NCBI RefSeq assembly: GCF_900113865.1
Contig: NZ_FOQY01000010.1
Coordinates: forward strand, 85,555-149,554
Direction: 5' to 3'
Source: Streptosporangium canum
Lineage (GTDB): Bacteria; Actinomycetota; Actinomycetes; Streptosporangiales; Streptosporangiaceae
Length of the DNA stretch: 64,000 nt
Within the stretch, counting starts at the first letter, position 1, and every line of letters begins with the position of its first letter. The notes under the pieces are model-generated. The model saw only the letters and a list, made by a program, of their open reading frames with translations. It did not search any database and was not told where the DNA came from. The position numbers were made by a program, and so were the translations under genes. This document shows positions 63,625-64,000 of this stretch, one piece after another.

Positions 63625-63674
63625 GGCGACCGCGCCGTCCGGGCGGGCGCCCCCGCCCGGACGGCGCGGTCGCC
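63625..63674. terminator. very long bidirectional terminator hairpin
   Basis: A perfect 23-bp inverted repeat (63625-63647 with 63652-63674) and CGCC loop between the convergent acetamidase and Gfo/Idh genes. The rest of 63483-63692 is GC-rich simple sequence without a gene. Confidence 0.75.
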
Positions 63675-63692
63675 TCTCAGGCGGAGGTCACC

Positions 63693-64000
63693 TCAGACGG
63701 GGAGGTCGCCGTCGGCATGCCGGGGATCAGGGGCCGGCGTGGCGGCGGCGACGATGTCCTCGCAGATCGCGTGGGTGGCCAGGGCGTCCTCCGCGCCGAC
63801 CGGGACGCCGGAGCGGACCGCGTCCAGGAACTCCAGGCAGACCTGCTCGATGCCGCGCTGGCGGGAGACCGGCGTCCAGTCGCCGCGCCGGGTCAGCGTC
63901 TCCGCCCCGGCGTAGTCGATCACCTCGGCGAGGTTGACCACCCGGCGCTTGACGTCCTCCCCCATGACCTCCACGGTCTCCTCGGCCGCCCCGCCCACCC
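63693..64000 (-). CDS. C-terminal part of a Gfo/Idh/MocA-family oxidoreductase (partial)
   Basis: About 102 residues up to the window edge, ending DPRHADGDLPV. The segment QVCLEFLDAVRSGVPVGAEDALATHAICEDIVAAA is typical of the C-terminus of this family, where DALxTHxLCExI closes the second domain. The N-terminal Rossmann half and start lie beyond the window. Role unknown. Confidence 0.7.
   Translation of the reverse strand, partial: VGGAAEETVEVMGEDVKRRVVNLAEVIDYAGAETLTRRGDWTPVSRQRGIEQVCLEFLDAVRSGVPVGAEDALATHAICEDIVAAATPAPDPRHADGDLPV

Overview
The window is high-GC (roughly 70%) actinobacterial DNA. The gene content (rpoD-type sigma next to dnaG, pyruvate phosphate dikinase, znuACB-zur, uppS/recO, bacterial nitric oxide synthase, an actinobacterial RiPP maturation remnant) and frequent GTG/TTG starts fit a mycelial actinomycete, most likely Streptosporangiaceae (Streptosporangium/Nonomuraea type). 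The taxon is inferred from style only. No CRISPR array, transposase, integrase or prophage gene was seen.

Left part, 0.3-26.9 kb: an accessory cluster held together by one palindromic operator, consensus TTACGGTCAAGACCGTAA, with about ten copies placed before nearly every transcription unit. It encodes four paralogous exported beta-propeller proteins of about 650-690 residues, two pairs of COG2159-type amidohydrolases (each pair one metal-site-complete and one metal-site-degenerate protein, overlapping by 4 nt), two DegT-type PLP aminotransferases, two DapA-fold lyase/aldolases, a CUT1 ABC sugar importer without ATPase, an SDR-like protein, a Gfo/Idh/MocA oxidoreductase, an enoyl-CoA hydratase and an unusual three-domain regulator (22590-23795). 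I read this as a substrate-induced uptake and breakdown regulon for an unknown, probably amino- or acid-sugar containing polymer. No recognised glycosidase is present, so the propellers are candidates for the depolymerising or glycan-binding step. It is split at 14.3-17.1 kb by the remnant of an ATP-grasp RiPP locus whose regulator and grasp gene both lost their 5' ends at one junction.

Boundary, 26.9-28.5 kb: a bacterial nitric oxide synthase gene, then tRNA-Asn, whose 3' end faces the accessory cluster.

Right part, 28.6-64 kb: mostly housekeeping genes. These are a GH63-like glycosidase, efeO-efeB (no efeU) behind a DtxR/IdeR-like box, sigma factor and primase, a degenerate M23 lipoprotein, dgt, ppdK, glyS, znuACB-zur behind a Zur-like box, a DMT transporter, a CGNR zinc finger protein, uppS-recO, a CDP-alcohol phosphatidyltransferase fusion, an Lrp/ddaH/rocD arginine-ornithine block, a PhoD-like phosphatase, an amino-acid dehydrogenase, and an amide-use block (MarR, AmiC-like sensor, APC permease, a 29-residue small protein, acetamidase). 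The window ends inside a second Gfo/Idh/MocA gene.
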